Of a stretch of DNA of 64,000 bases, positions 36,553 through 45,629 are shown in pieces. Source of the stretch: an uncultured Lachnospiraceae bacterium. Its GTDB lineage: Bacteria; Bacillota; Clostridia; Lachnospirales; Lachnospiraceae. Where the stretch lies: assembly GCA_947089905.1 (NCBI GenBank), contig CAMUMG010000002.1, forward strand, positions 310,001-374,000, given 5' to 3'. Both the position numbers and the translations under genes were made by a program. Position 1 is the first letter of the stretch. Every line of letters begins with the position of its first letter. Below the pieces are notes generated by a model. The model saw nothing but the letters and a program-made list of their open reading frames with translations. It was not told the origin of the DNA and did no database searches.

Positions 36553-37664
36553 TGGAAGCCTTTTTTGAATCTTTAGCAAAACAGCTTCCTATGCTAGAGA
36601 AATTAAAAAGTATACCACAAGATCCAGAGTATCATGGCGAGGGAGATGTGTTTATTCATACCAGTTTGGTCTGTAATGAATTAATAAAGACAGAAGAGTG
36701 GAATAATATATCAGATAGAGAAAAAAACACTCTTTTATTTGCAGCAGCACTTCATGATATTGGAAAACTGACTTGTACAAAACGCCTTGATGGAAAAATT
36801 ACTTCTCCAAACCATGCAGTAAAGGGAGCACAACAGTTTCGAAGGCTTTGGCTAAAATATTATGGAAGCAAAGTTTTTCCAGAAGATTTAACACAACGAA
36901 ATGAGATTGCATGGCTGATTCGATGGCATGGACTACCACAGTTATTTTTAGAAAAAGAAAATGTAGAAGTAGCTTTGCGCAGAGCAGCAAAAACAGTTTC
37001 ACTTCGCCAGTTGGCTCTTTTATCAGAAGCGGATTTTAAAGGGCGTAAAAGCAGGGAACGTTCAAAACATCTGGAAACCATTCAATATTTTAGAGAATAT
37101 GCGAAAGAGTTAGGATGTTACGAAACTTCTTCTGAATTTCCAAATCTTTATACAGAATTAAAATATTTAAGGGGAGAATTAGATTGGTATGGGGATTGCC
37201 TATATGAACCAGAAGGATTTTCGGTGATTCTAATGATGGGGCTTCCCCTTTCTGGAAAGGATACTTATATAAAACAACATCTTTCTGATGTACCAGTAAT
37301 TTCCTTAGATGACATTAGACAAGAGTTTTCTATCGGTCCAACACAAGATAATAGCAAAGTGATAACAGAAGGGTTAAATCGTGCAAAAGAATTTTTAAGA
37401 AAGAGAGAAAGTTTTGTCTGGAATGCGACGAATCTGACCAGAAGAATTCGGGAAAAATTATATCGACTCTTTGAAGCATATGGAGCAAAAGTTACAGTTT
37501 TAAATATAGAAGCACCTTTTTCGGAACTTCTGATACGAAATCAGAAACGAGATCGAAAACTGCCGGAAGCAGTATTAGAAAAAATGCTTGGAATTTTAGA
37601 ATATCCAGATCCATGGGAAGCCTATCACACAATAACGATATGGAATTTTCAGCAAGAAAAGTAA
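36552..37664 (+). CDS. HD-domain phosphoesterase/polynucleotide kinase (HD-Pnk-like)
   Basis: The 370-aa protein has an HD phosphohydrolase domain (about 1-200) with H36 and the LHDIGKL pair H68-D69, and a P-loop kinase domain (about 223-370) with [11 protein letters not shown] (Lys236), a SLDDIRQE segment and [10 protein letters not shown]. This layout is that of HD-Pnk end-healing enzymes, first characterised in Runella: the HD part opens 2',3'-cyclic phosphates or removes 3'-phosphate, the kinase part phosphorylates 5'-OH. It overlaps the ligase stop by one base. The pair would rejoin RNA cut by toxin-type nucleases. Confidence 0.88.
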   Translation: MEAFFESLAKQLPMLEKLKSIPQDPEYHGEGDVFIHTSLVCNELIKTEEWNNISDREKNTLLFAAALHDIGKLTCTKRLDGKITSPNHAVKGAQQFRRLWLKYYGSKVFPEDLTQRNEIAWLIRWHGLPQLFLEKENVEVALRRAAKTVSLRQLALLSEADFKGRKSRERSKHLETIQYFREYAKELGCYETSSEFPNLYTELKYLRGELDWYGDCLYEPEGFSVILMMGLPLSGKDTYIKQHLSDVPVISLDDIRQEFSIGPTQDNSKVITEGLNRAKEFLRKRESFVWNATNLTRRIREKLYRLFEAYGAKVTVLNIEAPFSELLIRNQKRDRKLPEAVLEKMLGILEYPDPWEAYHTITIWNFQQEK

Positions 37665-37678
37665 AACTACACTCTTAC

Positions 37679-37707
37679 TTGTAAATCAGTATATTGTCTG
37701 CTATAAT
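37679..37707 (+). promoter_or_regulatory. Promoter of asnS
   Basis: TTGTAA and TATAAT, 17 bp apart, lie 46 bp before the asnS start. Confidence 0.6.
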
Positions 37708-37752
37708 AGCTGTATATTTTTTAAAAGAATGGGAAAGAAAGAGAGGATAGGA

Positions 37753-39144
37753 ATGGAACTTATTTCAGTACGCGAATTATACCACGATAAAGAAACTTAT
37801 TTAGGAACTAAAATCACTGTTGGAGGCTGGGTAAAAAGTATTCGTGATTCAAAGACATTTGGATTTCTAGTATTAAACGATGGAACATTTTTTGAACCTC
37901 TTCAAGTAGTTTATAGTGATAAATTAAGTAATTTTGCAGATATCTGTAAATTAAATGTGGGTTCTGCTGTTATTATTACAGGTGAATTAGTGGCAACTCC
38001 ACAGGCAAAACAACCATTTGAAATTCAGGCAGAAAAAGTTGAAGTAGAAGGGGTTTCTTCACCAGAATATCCTCTACAAAAGAAACGCCATACATTAGAA
38101 TATTTAAGAACGATGACACATCTGCGTTCAAGAACAAATACTTTTCAGGCAGTATTTCGTGTACGTTCTCTCATTGCCTATGCTATTCACAAATTTTTTC
38201 AAGAGAGAGATTTTGTCTATGTGCATACTCCACTGATTACTGGAAGTGACTGTGAGGGAGCGGGAGAAATGTTTCAAGTGACAACACTTGATTTAAACCA
38301 GATACCAAAAAAGGAAGATGGAACGATTGATTTTTCAGAGGACTTTTTTGGAAAGCCTACAAATTTAACAGTAAGTGGTCAGCTAAATGGTGAAAGCTTT
38401 GCAATGGCATTTCGAAATATCTATACATTTGGGCCAACATTTCGTGCAGAAAATTCCAATACTACTAGACATGCCGCAGAGTTTTGGATGATTGAGCCAG
38501 AAATTGCCTTTGCAGATCTTAAAGATGATATGACACTAGCAGAGAGTATGATTAAATATATCATTCGGTATGTCCTAGAAAATGCACCAGAAGAGATGCA
38601 GTTTTTTAATTCTTTTGTAGATAAAGGATTATTAGAACGGTTAAATCATGTTTTGAATTCTGATTTTGGTCATGTCACATATACACAGGCAATCGAACTT
38701 TTAGAAAAACACAATGATAAATTTGACTATAAAGTATCTTGGGGATGTGATTTGCAGACAGAGCACGAAAGATATTTGACAGAAGAAATTTTTAAAAAGC
38801 CAGTGTTTGTAACAGATTATCCAAAAGAGATTAAGGCATTTTATATGAAACTAAATGAAGACGGAAAGACAGTTGCCGCGATGGATTGTCTAGTTCCGGG
38901 TATTGGGGAAATTATTGGCGGAAGTCAGAGAGAAGACGATTATCATAAACTTCTTACCAGAATGGAAGAACTTGGACTAAAGAAAGAAGATTATGATTTC
39001 TATTTGGATTTAAGAAAATATGGTTCTGCCAGACATGCAGGCTTTGGACTTGGCTTTGAACGCTGCGTTATGTATTTAACTGGAATGGGAAATATCCGAG
39101 ATGTAATTCCTTTCCCACGTACCGTAAACAACTGTGATTTATAG
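37753..39144 (+). CDS. asnS: Asparaginyl-tRNA synthetase
   Basis: The 463-aa class IIb enzyme has an N-terminal OB-fold anticodon domain ([19 protein letters not shown]), then motif 2 region [20 protein letters not shown] and WMIEPEIAF, and motif 3 [23 protein letters not shown] at 37753 follows AGAGGATAGG; the frame runs eight codons further upstream without support. Both size and residues fit Lachnospiraceae AsnRS. The metallophosphatase gene starts 15 bp later. Confidence 0.97.
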   Translation: MELISVRELYHDKETYLGTKITVGGWVKSIRDSKTFGFLVLNDGTFFEPLQVVYSDKLSNFADICKLNVGSAVIITGELVATPQAKQPFEIQAEKVEVEGVSSPEYPLQKKRHTLEYLRTMTHLRSRTNTFQAVFRVRSLIAYAIHKFFQERDFVYVHTPLITGSDCEGAGEMFQVTTLDLNQIPKKEDGTIDFSEDFFGKPTNLTVSGQLNGESFAMAFRNIYTFGPTFRAENSNTTRHAAEFWMIEPEIAFADLKDDMTLAESMIKYIIRYVLENAPEEMQFFNSFVDKGLLERLNHVLNSDFGHVTYTQAIELLEKHNDKFDYKVSWGCDLQTEHERYLTEEIFKKPVFVTDYPKEIKAFYMKLNEDGKTVAAMDCLVPGIGEIIGGSQREDDYHKLLTRMEELGLKKEDYDFYLDLRKYGSARHAGFGLGFERCVMYLTGMGNIRDVIPFPRTVNNCDL

Positions 39145-39159
39145 AGAGAAGTATAGAAT

Positions 39160-40020
39160 ATGATAGCTGTACTTTCTGATATTCACGGAAATTATCTGGC
39201 ATTAAAGGCAGTAATGGACAGTATGCCTTTGGTGTCAGAAATTTGGATTCTCGGAGATACTTTGGGAGAGCTTCCATTTCCTTTAGAAACGATTTCTTGT
39301 TTAGAACAGATGAAAGAACATACTACACTTCGTATGATTGCAGGAAATCGGGAAATTTCTTTGTTAGAGGCACATAGGGGAGAACATCCTGATTGGTGGA
39401 AGGGTACACGTATGAGAGCTCTGGCTTGGACAGTTGATCAGCTAAGAGATGCACATTGGAGAGAGATGGAGCAGCTTTCAAGTGTATTATATACAGATAT
39501 ATTGTCAGGGGGAGCAGTCTTATGTCATGGAACACCTAGACAAGTAAGAGGAATGATACGAACAAGAAAACAGGCGGAAAGGGAAATAAAGACTTGTTCT
39601 AAGGCATGGATTATCTGTGGACACACGCATAATTCTAAATTTTTCCATATAGATCAAAAAAATATAGTGAATGCGGGCTCAGTAGGAATTTCTCTGGATG
39701 GAGTTGGGGGAGTAGCGTGTTATGCTTTGATAGAATCATCTAAAAAAAGGGGAGAATCTGGGCAGGTAGAATTAAGATATGTATCTTATGATGTAGAGAA
39801 GACTGTCGAATTACTTAAAAAAAGTGAGGTGTGGGAGCTTGCTCCGGGTGTAACAAGAGCGGAAACATTAGAGCTTCAGACAGGAAGGCATTATATGATA
39901 AGGCTGGTTTCGTTTTGTCATAAATATGCAGAACAGTATTTAGGGTATCCAGTAGAGGACATTCCAATAGAACTTTGGATGGAAGCAGAAAAGAAATGGA
40001 TAACAAATAAGTTTTGCTGA
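39160..40020 (+). CDS. Metallophosphoesterase
   Basis: The 286-aa protein has the calcineurin-type metal motifs: DIHGN (Asp7, His9), LGDTLGE, GNRE, LCHGTPR and GHTHNSKF, followed by NAGSVG. YfcE-like phosphodiesterases or Ser/Thr phosphatases share them. The C-terminal 80 residues are extra, ending WMEAEKKWITNKFC. The substrate is unknown. It lies 15 bp after asnS and 28 bp before a PBP gene. Confidence 0.88.
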   Translation: MIAVLSDIHGNYLALKAVMDSMPLVSEIWILGDTLGELPFPLETISCLEQMKEHTTLRMIAGNREISLLEAHRGEHPDWWKGTRMRALAWTVDQLRDAHWREMEQLSSVLYTDILSGGAVLCHGTPRQVRGMIRTRKQAEREIKTCSKAWIICGHTHNSKFFHIDQKNIVNAGSVGISLDGVGGVACYALIESSKKRGESGQVELRYVSYDVEKTVELLKKSEVWELAPGVTRAETLELQTGRHYMIRLVSFCHKYAEQYLGYPVEDIPIELWMEAEKKWITNKFC

Positions 40021-40048
40021 TTAGACATAAGGATGGAGTTGATGAAAA

Positions 40049-42142
40049 ATGACAGCGAAAAGCAGTACAGGACAGGGAAAGCAGATACATAATAAGAAAA
40101 AACGGGGAGTTTTTAAAAAGGCTGCAAATGGGGCAGGCAAAATCGTATTATTACTTGTTTTATTTATGTTATTAGTAGTTGCCGCCGCTGGAAGTTGGTT
40201 TTACTTTCGCTATGGAAAGACGATTTTAAAACTACAAAATACAGCAAAGAGATATGCAGCATCCTCTAACATCGAAACATTTCGTCAAAGCCAAACCAGT
40301 CTTGTCTATGCAGCAGATGGTACACTCATCTCAAAGTTAAAAGGAGAAAAAGACGTCTATTATTTAAGTTATAACACAATTCCAAAGACAGCACTTCAGG
40401 CAATGTTGGCAACAGAAGACAGAAAGTTTTTTGAACATGATGGAATTGATTTATTGGCAAATATTCGGGCTTCCATTGTCTTAATCAAAAATAAAGGAGA
40501 GATTCACCAAGGGGCAAGCACGATTACACAACAGTTAGCAAGAAATATTTTTTTATCCAATGAAGTGACTTGGGAGCGAAAAATTACAGAGATCTTTTTA
40601 GCAGCAGAATTAGAGAAACGATATAGTAAAACACAGATTCTTGAATTTTATATGAATAATATCTACTTTGCAAATGGCTACTATGGACTTCAGGCGGCTG
40701 CCAACGGCTATTTCAGCCGCAGTGCACAAGAATTAAGTCTATCCGAAATCGCATTTTTATGTGCAATACCGAATAATCCCACAAAATATGATCCCTTAAT
40801 AAATTTTGACAATGTGATGGAACGCAGGGATAAAGTTTTAATGCAGATGAAAGAGGAAGGATTCATTACTTTATCAGAGTATAAAAAAGCACTGAGAAAA
40901 GAAATTACATTAAATCTTAATTCTACTGATAGAAAAAATTATGTAGAAAGTTATACCTATTATTGTGCTATTCGAGCATTGATGGAACAGGAAGGTTTTG
41001 TATTTCAAAATCGATTTTTAGATGACACAGTAAAACAAGAGTATGAAGAACGATATTATGAAGCATATTATCGAATCCAAAAGACATTATTTACAGGAGG
41101 ATATCGAATTTATACTTCGATTGATTTAAAAAAACAGGAACTTTTACAACAGGCAGTTGATCAAGAGTTGGCTGCATTTACAGAGCTCGGAGAAAGTGGA
41201 GCCTACCAATTACAAGGGGCTGCTGTTTGTATTGATAATGATAGTGGACTTGTTACAGCAGTCGTTGGGGGAAGAGAGCAAAAAGATCAAAAAGGATATA
41301 CGCTAAATCGTGCCTATCAAAGTTTCCGTCAGCCGGGAAGTGCAATAAAACCTTTAGTAGTTTATACGCCGATGTTTGAACGTGAAATGACTCCAGAAGA
41401 TATAGTAATAGATGAGAAATTTGAAGATGGACCTAGAAATGCAGAAGGTACATATGAGGGTGAAATTACAGTAAGAAGAGCAGTTGAAGTATCCAAAAAT
41501 ACCATCGCATGGAAATTATTTCAGGAATTAACGCCACAGGTAGGACTGTCCTATTTATATCATATGAATTTTTCTAAGCTTTGTTCCAAAGATAATGTAC
41601 CAGCAGCATCGATTGGCGGACTGACTTATGGAACAAGTCCTGTAGAGATGGCATCTGCCTATGCCACTCTTGCAAATGAAGGAATTTATCGAAATCCAAC
41701 CTGTATTATAAAAATTATGGATGCAAAGGGAAATGAACTGGTAGGGGAATCAAAATCAGAAAGTAGAATTTATGAAAAAGAAGCTGTAAAGATTATGACC
41801 GATGTTTTACAGGGAGTTATGATACGTGGTACAGGAAGAAAAATGGCATTAAAAGGAATGAGCAGTGCAGGAAAGACTGGAACTACAATGAACCGAAAAG
41901 ATGGTTGGTTCTGCGGCTATACAAAGTATTATACAACTGCTGTCTGGGTAGGGGCTGATATGCCAAAGAAAATAAGCGGACTTTCAGGAAACAGTTATCC
42001 GGGGCGTATCTGGAAACAATTTATGCAGGAAATTCATAAGGATCTGCCAGATCGCCAATTTGAAGCTTATGAAGAAAAAACAAAACAGGAAGAAGAAATT
42101 ATATGGGATAAAGATACGATTTCTTTTCCGGAAGAAGAATAG
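40049..42142 (+). CDS. Class A penicillin-binding protein (PBP1a type)
   Basis: The 697-aa bifunctional cell-wall enzyme has a cytoplasmic basic tail, one membrane helix (about 31-52), a GT51 glycosyltransferase domain with catalytic Glu123 in EDRKFFEHDGID and GASTITQQLARN, and a transpeptidase domain with SAIKP (Ser431), SKNTIAW and AGKTGTTMN. The C-terminus is acidic. It polymerises and crosslinks peptidoglycan outside the membrane. Confidence 0.96.
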   Translation: MTAKSSTGQGKQIHNKKKRGVFKKAANGAGKIVLLLVLFMLLVVAAAGSWFYFRYGKTILKLQNTAKRYAASSNIETFRQSQTSLVYAADGTLISKLKGEKDVYYLSYNTIPKTALQAMLATEDRKFFEHDGIDLLANIRASIVLIKNKGEIHQGASTITQQLARNIFLSNEVTWERKITEIFLAAELEKRYSKTQILEFYMNNIYFANGYYGLQAAANGYFSRSAQELSLSEIAFLCAIPNNPTKYDPLINFDNVMERRDKVLMQMKEEGFITLSEYKKALRKEITLNLNSTDRKNYVESYTYYCAIRALMEQEGFVFQNRFLDDTVKQEYEERYYEAYYRIQKTLFTGGYRIYTSIDLKKQELLQQAVDQELAAFTELGESGAYQLQGAAVCIDNDSGLVTAVVGGREQKDQKGYTLNRAYQSFRQPGSAIKPLVVYTPMFEREMTPEDIVIDEKFEDGPRNAEGTYEGEITVRRAVEVSKNTIAWKLFQELTPQVGLSYLYHMNFSKLCSKDNVPAASIGGLTYGTSPVEMASAYATLANEGIYRNPTCIIKIMDAKGNELVGESKSESRIYEKEAVKIMTDVLQGVMIRGTGRKMALKGMSSAGKTGTTMNRKDGWFCGYTKYYTTAVWVGADMPKKISGLSGNSYPGRIWKQFMQEIHKDLPDRQFEAYEEKTKQEEEIIWDKDTISFPEEE

Positions 42143-42313
42143 TTATGGAGTTGTTGCATTATGATATTCAATTTTTAATGTGACAACTCCTATTTATATT
42201 AGATAAACTTTACAATTTAAAGTGCCGATATAATAAAAAATGGATATAGTATCAGATAACTCGCAAAAGGCGATACGTATAAACGATACGTGAAACGCAG
42301 AAATGAGGATAAT

Positions 42314-43093
42314 ATGGGGGTTAAAATCGGCACAGATAATTCAAGAGTGATAGAGCTAAAGGACAGGAATGGAACTGTCGTAGGAAGTATAAGAGTTTCA
42401 AATCCCACTAAGAAAAAATTGAAACATGCACAATATAGTTTTAGAGAACTTTCGGATCTGATCATAAGATCCAAAACGTCAAATGGTGCATATCATGTTG
42501 TAACAATGGCTCGTGCAAAAATTGCAGTGCTTCAAAAAAAATTAAAAACAGGTGAATATAACGATAAAGAATTAGAGAGTGCAATTATTCATGCAAAAAA
42601 GATGGAACGGATAGCCCGAAAAAAAGCAAAACATTTAAAAGAAGAAGAAAGGGCAAAAAATCAGGGTTTTTGTCTGACAGAATCTGAGGAAATGGAAGCT
42701 TCTGACTTAGAAGAGGAAAAAGAAGAAGTTGTTGAATTAAGTAAAGAAGAGTTGGAAAAATTGATGCAGGAATTTCAAGAATTCATGAAAGAATCTATGA
42801 AAGAAGAGATGGGACTTAGTGATCTGGCAGATGAATTTATGGGAGTAGAGATACAAAAAGATATGACGCCGCAGGATCTAGAACGTTTAAAGAAAAAACA
42901 CAGATCGGATGAGATGAAAGAGATTACAGAAGCGAATATGAAGTATTTGAAAGCGTTGTTTCAGGAAATGGAAAAAGAAAAACAAAGCAGTTCCAATGCT
43001 GTTTCTTTACAACTTTCAGGAACAGAAATGCCTGTACAGGTGACAGAAACTCCTGTTATGATCGAGGGAGGAAATTTTGACGTTTCTCTATAA
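42314..43093 (+). CDS. Conserved coiled-coil protein of unknown function
   Basis: The 259-aa product starts MGVKIGTDNSRVIELKDRNG and has a basic middle (YSFRELSDLIIRSKTSNGA, ARAKIAVLQKKLKTGEYND, AKKMERIARKKAKHLKEEE) followed by an acidic helix (about 125-165) and a Ser-rich tail. There is no signal peptide, membrane helix or catalytic motif. It is reminiscent of Lachnospiraceae proteins tied to surface or motility regions, but I cannot name it. ATG at 42314 has GAGGATAAT next to it; the frame begins eight codons earlier with GTG. Confidence 0.7.
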   Translation: MGVKIGTDNSRVIELKDRNGTVVGSIRVSNPTKKKLKHAQYSFRELSDLIIRSKTSNGAYHVVTMARAKIAVLQKKLKTGEYNDKELESAIIHAKKMERIARKKAKHLKEEERAKNQGFCLTESEEMEASDLEEEKEEVVELSKEELEKLMQEFQEFMKESMKEEMGLSDLADEFMGVEIQKDMTPQDLERLKKKHRSDEMKEITEANMKYLKALFQEMEKEKQSSSNAVSLQLSGTEMPVQVTETPVMIEGGNFDVSL

Positions 43094-43210
43094 TACTTGT
43101 AAATCTTATTGGATTGTACATAAAAGTATATGATTATCCATTTCCTATCAAGGAGAAAAGTAATACAATGGATATCATATCATAAAACAATAAGAAAAGA
43201 GGATGAAAGT

Positions 43211-45214
43211 GTGAGTGATATAATAAGACCTGATTTAAAACAGATTCAAATAACAGATGAGTTTTGGAAAAAAGAAATAGAATTAATAAGAAATACGGTA
43301 ATTCCCTATCAATGGGAAGCTTTAAATGACAATGTACCAGATGCAGAGCCAAGTTATTGTATGCACAATTTTAAAGTGGCGGGAAAACTGAACGAGCAAC
43401 TTGAACAAAATGCAGATTTTGTACAGCCAGTTTATACGACAAATGGCTTTTGTGTATGGCCAGATGATCCAAAAAAGCCAGAAGATCGTTTCTATGGTTT
43501 TGTTTTTCAGGACAGTGATTTTGCAAAGTGGATTGAAGCGGTTGCCTATTCTCTACAGCAATGTCCTGATTCAGAGCTGGAAAAGACAGCAGATGAAGCA
43601 ATAGACATTGTATGCAGGGCACAACGATCAGATGGATATTTGGATACATTTTATATTATTAATGATATTACAAAACGATTTACGAATTTAAGAGATCACC
43701 ATGAACTATATTGTTTTGGGCATTTGGTAGAAGGGGCAGTTGCCTACTATGAAGCCACTGGAAAGAATAAATTATTACAGGCGGTATGTCGCTATGCGGA
43801 CTGTATTGCAGAACATATAGGTGCAGAAGAAGGAAAGTTACAAGGATATCCGGGACATGAAATCGCCGAAATGGCATTGGCTCGGTTATACGAAGTTACA
43901 AAGGAAGAAAAATATTTAAAACTGGGTCTGTATTTTGTAAATGAAAGAGGAAAACGACCATACTATTTTGATAAAGAGCATCCACCAAAAGAAAAAGAGA
44001 AAGAAAAACTACGATATCAGTATCATCAGGCACATCTGCCAGTACGTGAACAGAAAGAAGCTGTGGGTCACGCAGTAAGAGCAGTCTATCTCTATTCGGG
44101 AATGGCTGATTTTGCAAGACTTACAGGGGATAAAACATTAAGAGAAACATGTGAAAATATCTGGGATGATATTGTAAATCGAAAGATGTATATTACAGGA
44201 GGTATCGGTGCAACTCATATAGGAGAGGCGTTCTCATTTGCATATGATCTTCCAAATGATACAGTTTATGCAGAAACTTGTGCTTCTGTTGGAATGGTAT
44301 TTTTCGCAAGAAGGATGTTAGAAATAGAGCAGAACTCAAAATATGCAGATATTATGGAGAGAGAATTGTATAATGTTATTTTATCTGGTATGGGATTAGA
44401 AGGAACTAGCTTTTTCTATGTAAATCCTTTAGAGGTACTTCCAGAAGCCTGTCATAAAGATGAAAGAAAGGCACATGTAGAACCAATCCGTCAAAAGTGG
44501 TTTGGATGTGCCTGCTGTCCTCCAAATCTTGCAAGGTTAATTAGTTCGATTGGAACTTATATTTTTACAGAAACACAAGATTGTGTGTTTGTTCATCTGT
44601 ATATTGGATGTCGGTTTGAGAAAAAACTCAAATCTGGAACAGCAATTATTTCTATCCAGTCGGAATTTCCATGGGATGGGAAGGTGAAAATTTCTGTAGA
44701 TTGTAATACGGATGAACCATTTACAATAGCACTGCGAATTCCTGACTGGTGTAAAGATTTTCAAATAACGGGTGTAGAACAGACACAGTCCGAGATGAAA
44801 CTTGGATATCTTTATATTACAAAGAAATGGAGTTCAAAAGATTTGATAAATTTAGTATTTCCAATGGAAGTTCAGATATTAGATGCAGATACTAGAGTAC
44901 GTGAAGATATTGGAAAGGCAGCAGTCAGAAGAGGGCCAATTATTTATTGTATGGAAGAGGCGGATAACGGAAAAGATCTGCATTTATTGAAAATAGATGA
45001 AAATTCTGAATTTCAAATAGAGAAACAGAAGATAGCAACAGAATCTATCATAGCAGTAAAAGCACAGGGATGGCGGCAGAAAAAATCTGAAAATACAGCT
45101 TTATATACCCCTCACACAAAGCCAGAATTTGAAAGTACCACTTTGACATGGATTCCATATTATACTTGGTCTAACAGAGGAGAAGGAGAAATGCAGGTCT
45201 GGACAAGAATTTAA
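43211..45214 (+). CDS. GH127 beta-L-arabinofuranosidase
   Basis: The 667-aa intracellular enzyme resembles HypBA1-type glycosidases, which use a Cys nucleophile with a Zn site. The zinc ligands are visible in VYAETCASVG (Glu, Cys) and GCACCPPNLARL (Cys pair, nucleophile next to ligand). GHAVRAVYLYSGMADF and TGGIGATHIGEAF are also conserved. GTG at 43211 is chosen because AGAGGATGAAAGT lies before it. The absence of a signal peptide suggests action on imported oligosaccharides. Together with GH78 at 55726 it points to use of plant pectin or glycoprotein sugars. Confidence 0.92.
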   Translation: MSDIIRPDLKQIQITDEFWKKEIELIRNTVIPYQWEALNDNVPDAEPSYCMHNFKVAGKLNEQLEQNADFVQPVYTTNGFCVWPDDPKKPEDRFYGFVFQDSDFAKWIEAVAYSLQQCPDSELEKTADEAIDIVCRAQRSDGYLDTFYIINDITKRFTNLRDHHELYCFGHLVEGAVAYYEATGKNKLLQAVCRYADCIAEHIGAEEGKLQGYPGHEIAEMALARLYEVTKEEKYLKLGLYFVNERGKRPYYFDKEHPPKEKEKEKLRYQYHQAHLPVREQKEAVGHAVRAVYLYSGMADFARLTGDKTLRETCENIWDDIVNRKMYITGGIGATHIGEAFSFAYDLPNDTVYAETCASVGMVFFARRMLEIEQNSKYADIMERELYNVILSGMGLEGTSFFYVNPLEVLPEACHKDERKAHVEPIRQKWFGCACCPPNLARLISSIGTYIFTETQDCVFVHLYIGCRFEKKLKSGTAIISIQSEFPWDGKVKISVDCNTDEPFTIALRIPDWCKDFQITGVEQTQSEMKLGYLYITKKWSSKDLINLVFPMEVQILDADTRVREDIGKAAVRRGPIIYCMEEADNGKDLHLLKIDENSEFQIEKQKIATESIIAVKAQGWRQKKSENTALYTPHTKPEFESTTLTWIPYYTWSNRGEGEMQVWTRI

Positions 45215-45238
45215 AAAGTGAAATTTTTTAAAAACTTC

Positions 45239-45268
45239 TTGACAATATGTATAGAATTGTACTAAGAT
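45239..45268 (+). promoter_or_regulatory. Promoter of ileS
   Basis: TTGACA and TAAGAT are 18 bp apart, followed by a 360-nt leader. Confidence 0.7.
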
Positions 45269-45280
45269 AGAAAAATAAGA

Positions 45281-45550
45281 AAAAGGCGTTGATGAAGAGA
45301 GTAGGAACTGTAGAAATTTACAGCGAGTCGTGAATTGGTGGAAGCACGGCAAAAGTAGACAGTTTTCTGAAGATCACTTCATAGCTGCAAGCTGAAATGA
45401 AAACAAAGTAGGCGATGCCGGGATTTCCCGTTATAGAAATAATGTATCATGCAGCAGGATCTGTAGATTCTGACACTGCGGCGTATGTGAAACCAGATGG
45501 TATCAAAAAGATTATCACAGCTCTCATCCGGTTTTGGATGGGAGCTTTTT
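45281..45550 (+). ncRNA. T-box riboswitch, isoleucine specifier
   Basis: Stem I opens with ATGAAG (45292-45297) and closes with CTTCAT (45377-45382), with specifier codon AUC at 45373-45375 just inside. The AGCGAGTC and GGTGGAAGC distal loops are in place. UGGU at 45498-45501 can pair with the ACCA end of tRNA-Ile. The terminator stem 45519-45529 with 45536-45546 precedes T5. Uncharged tRNA-Ile should allow readthrough into ileS. Confidence 0.92.
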
Positions 45551-45629
45551 ACATTGACGCAGAAAGACAATACAGTTCTTCTGTAAATTTTGAATAATAA
45601 AAAGGCTATATGCGGAAATGAGGTTAGAA

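Noticed and set aside
45281..45600. A 60-codon frame at 45415-45597 within the ileS leader
   Set aside because: It covers the T-box antiterminator and terminator and has no ribosome site.
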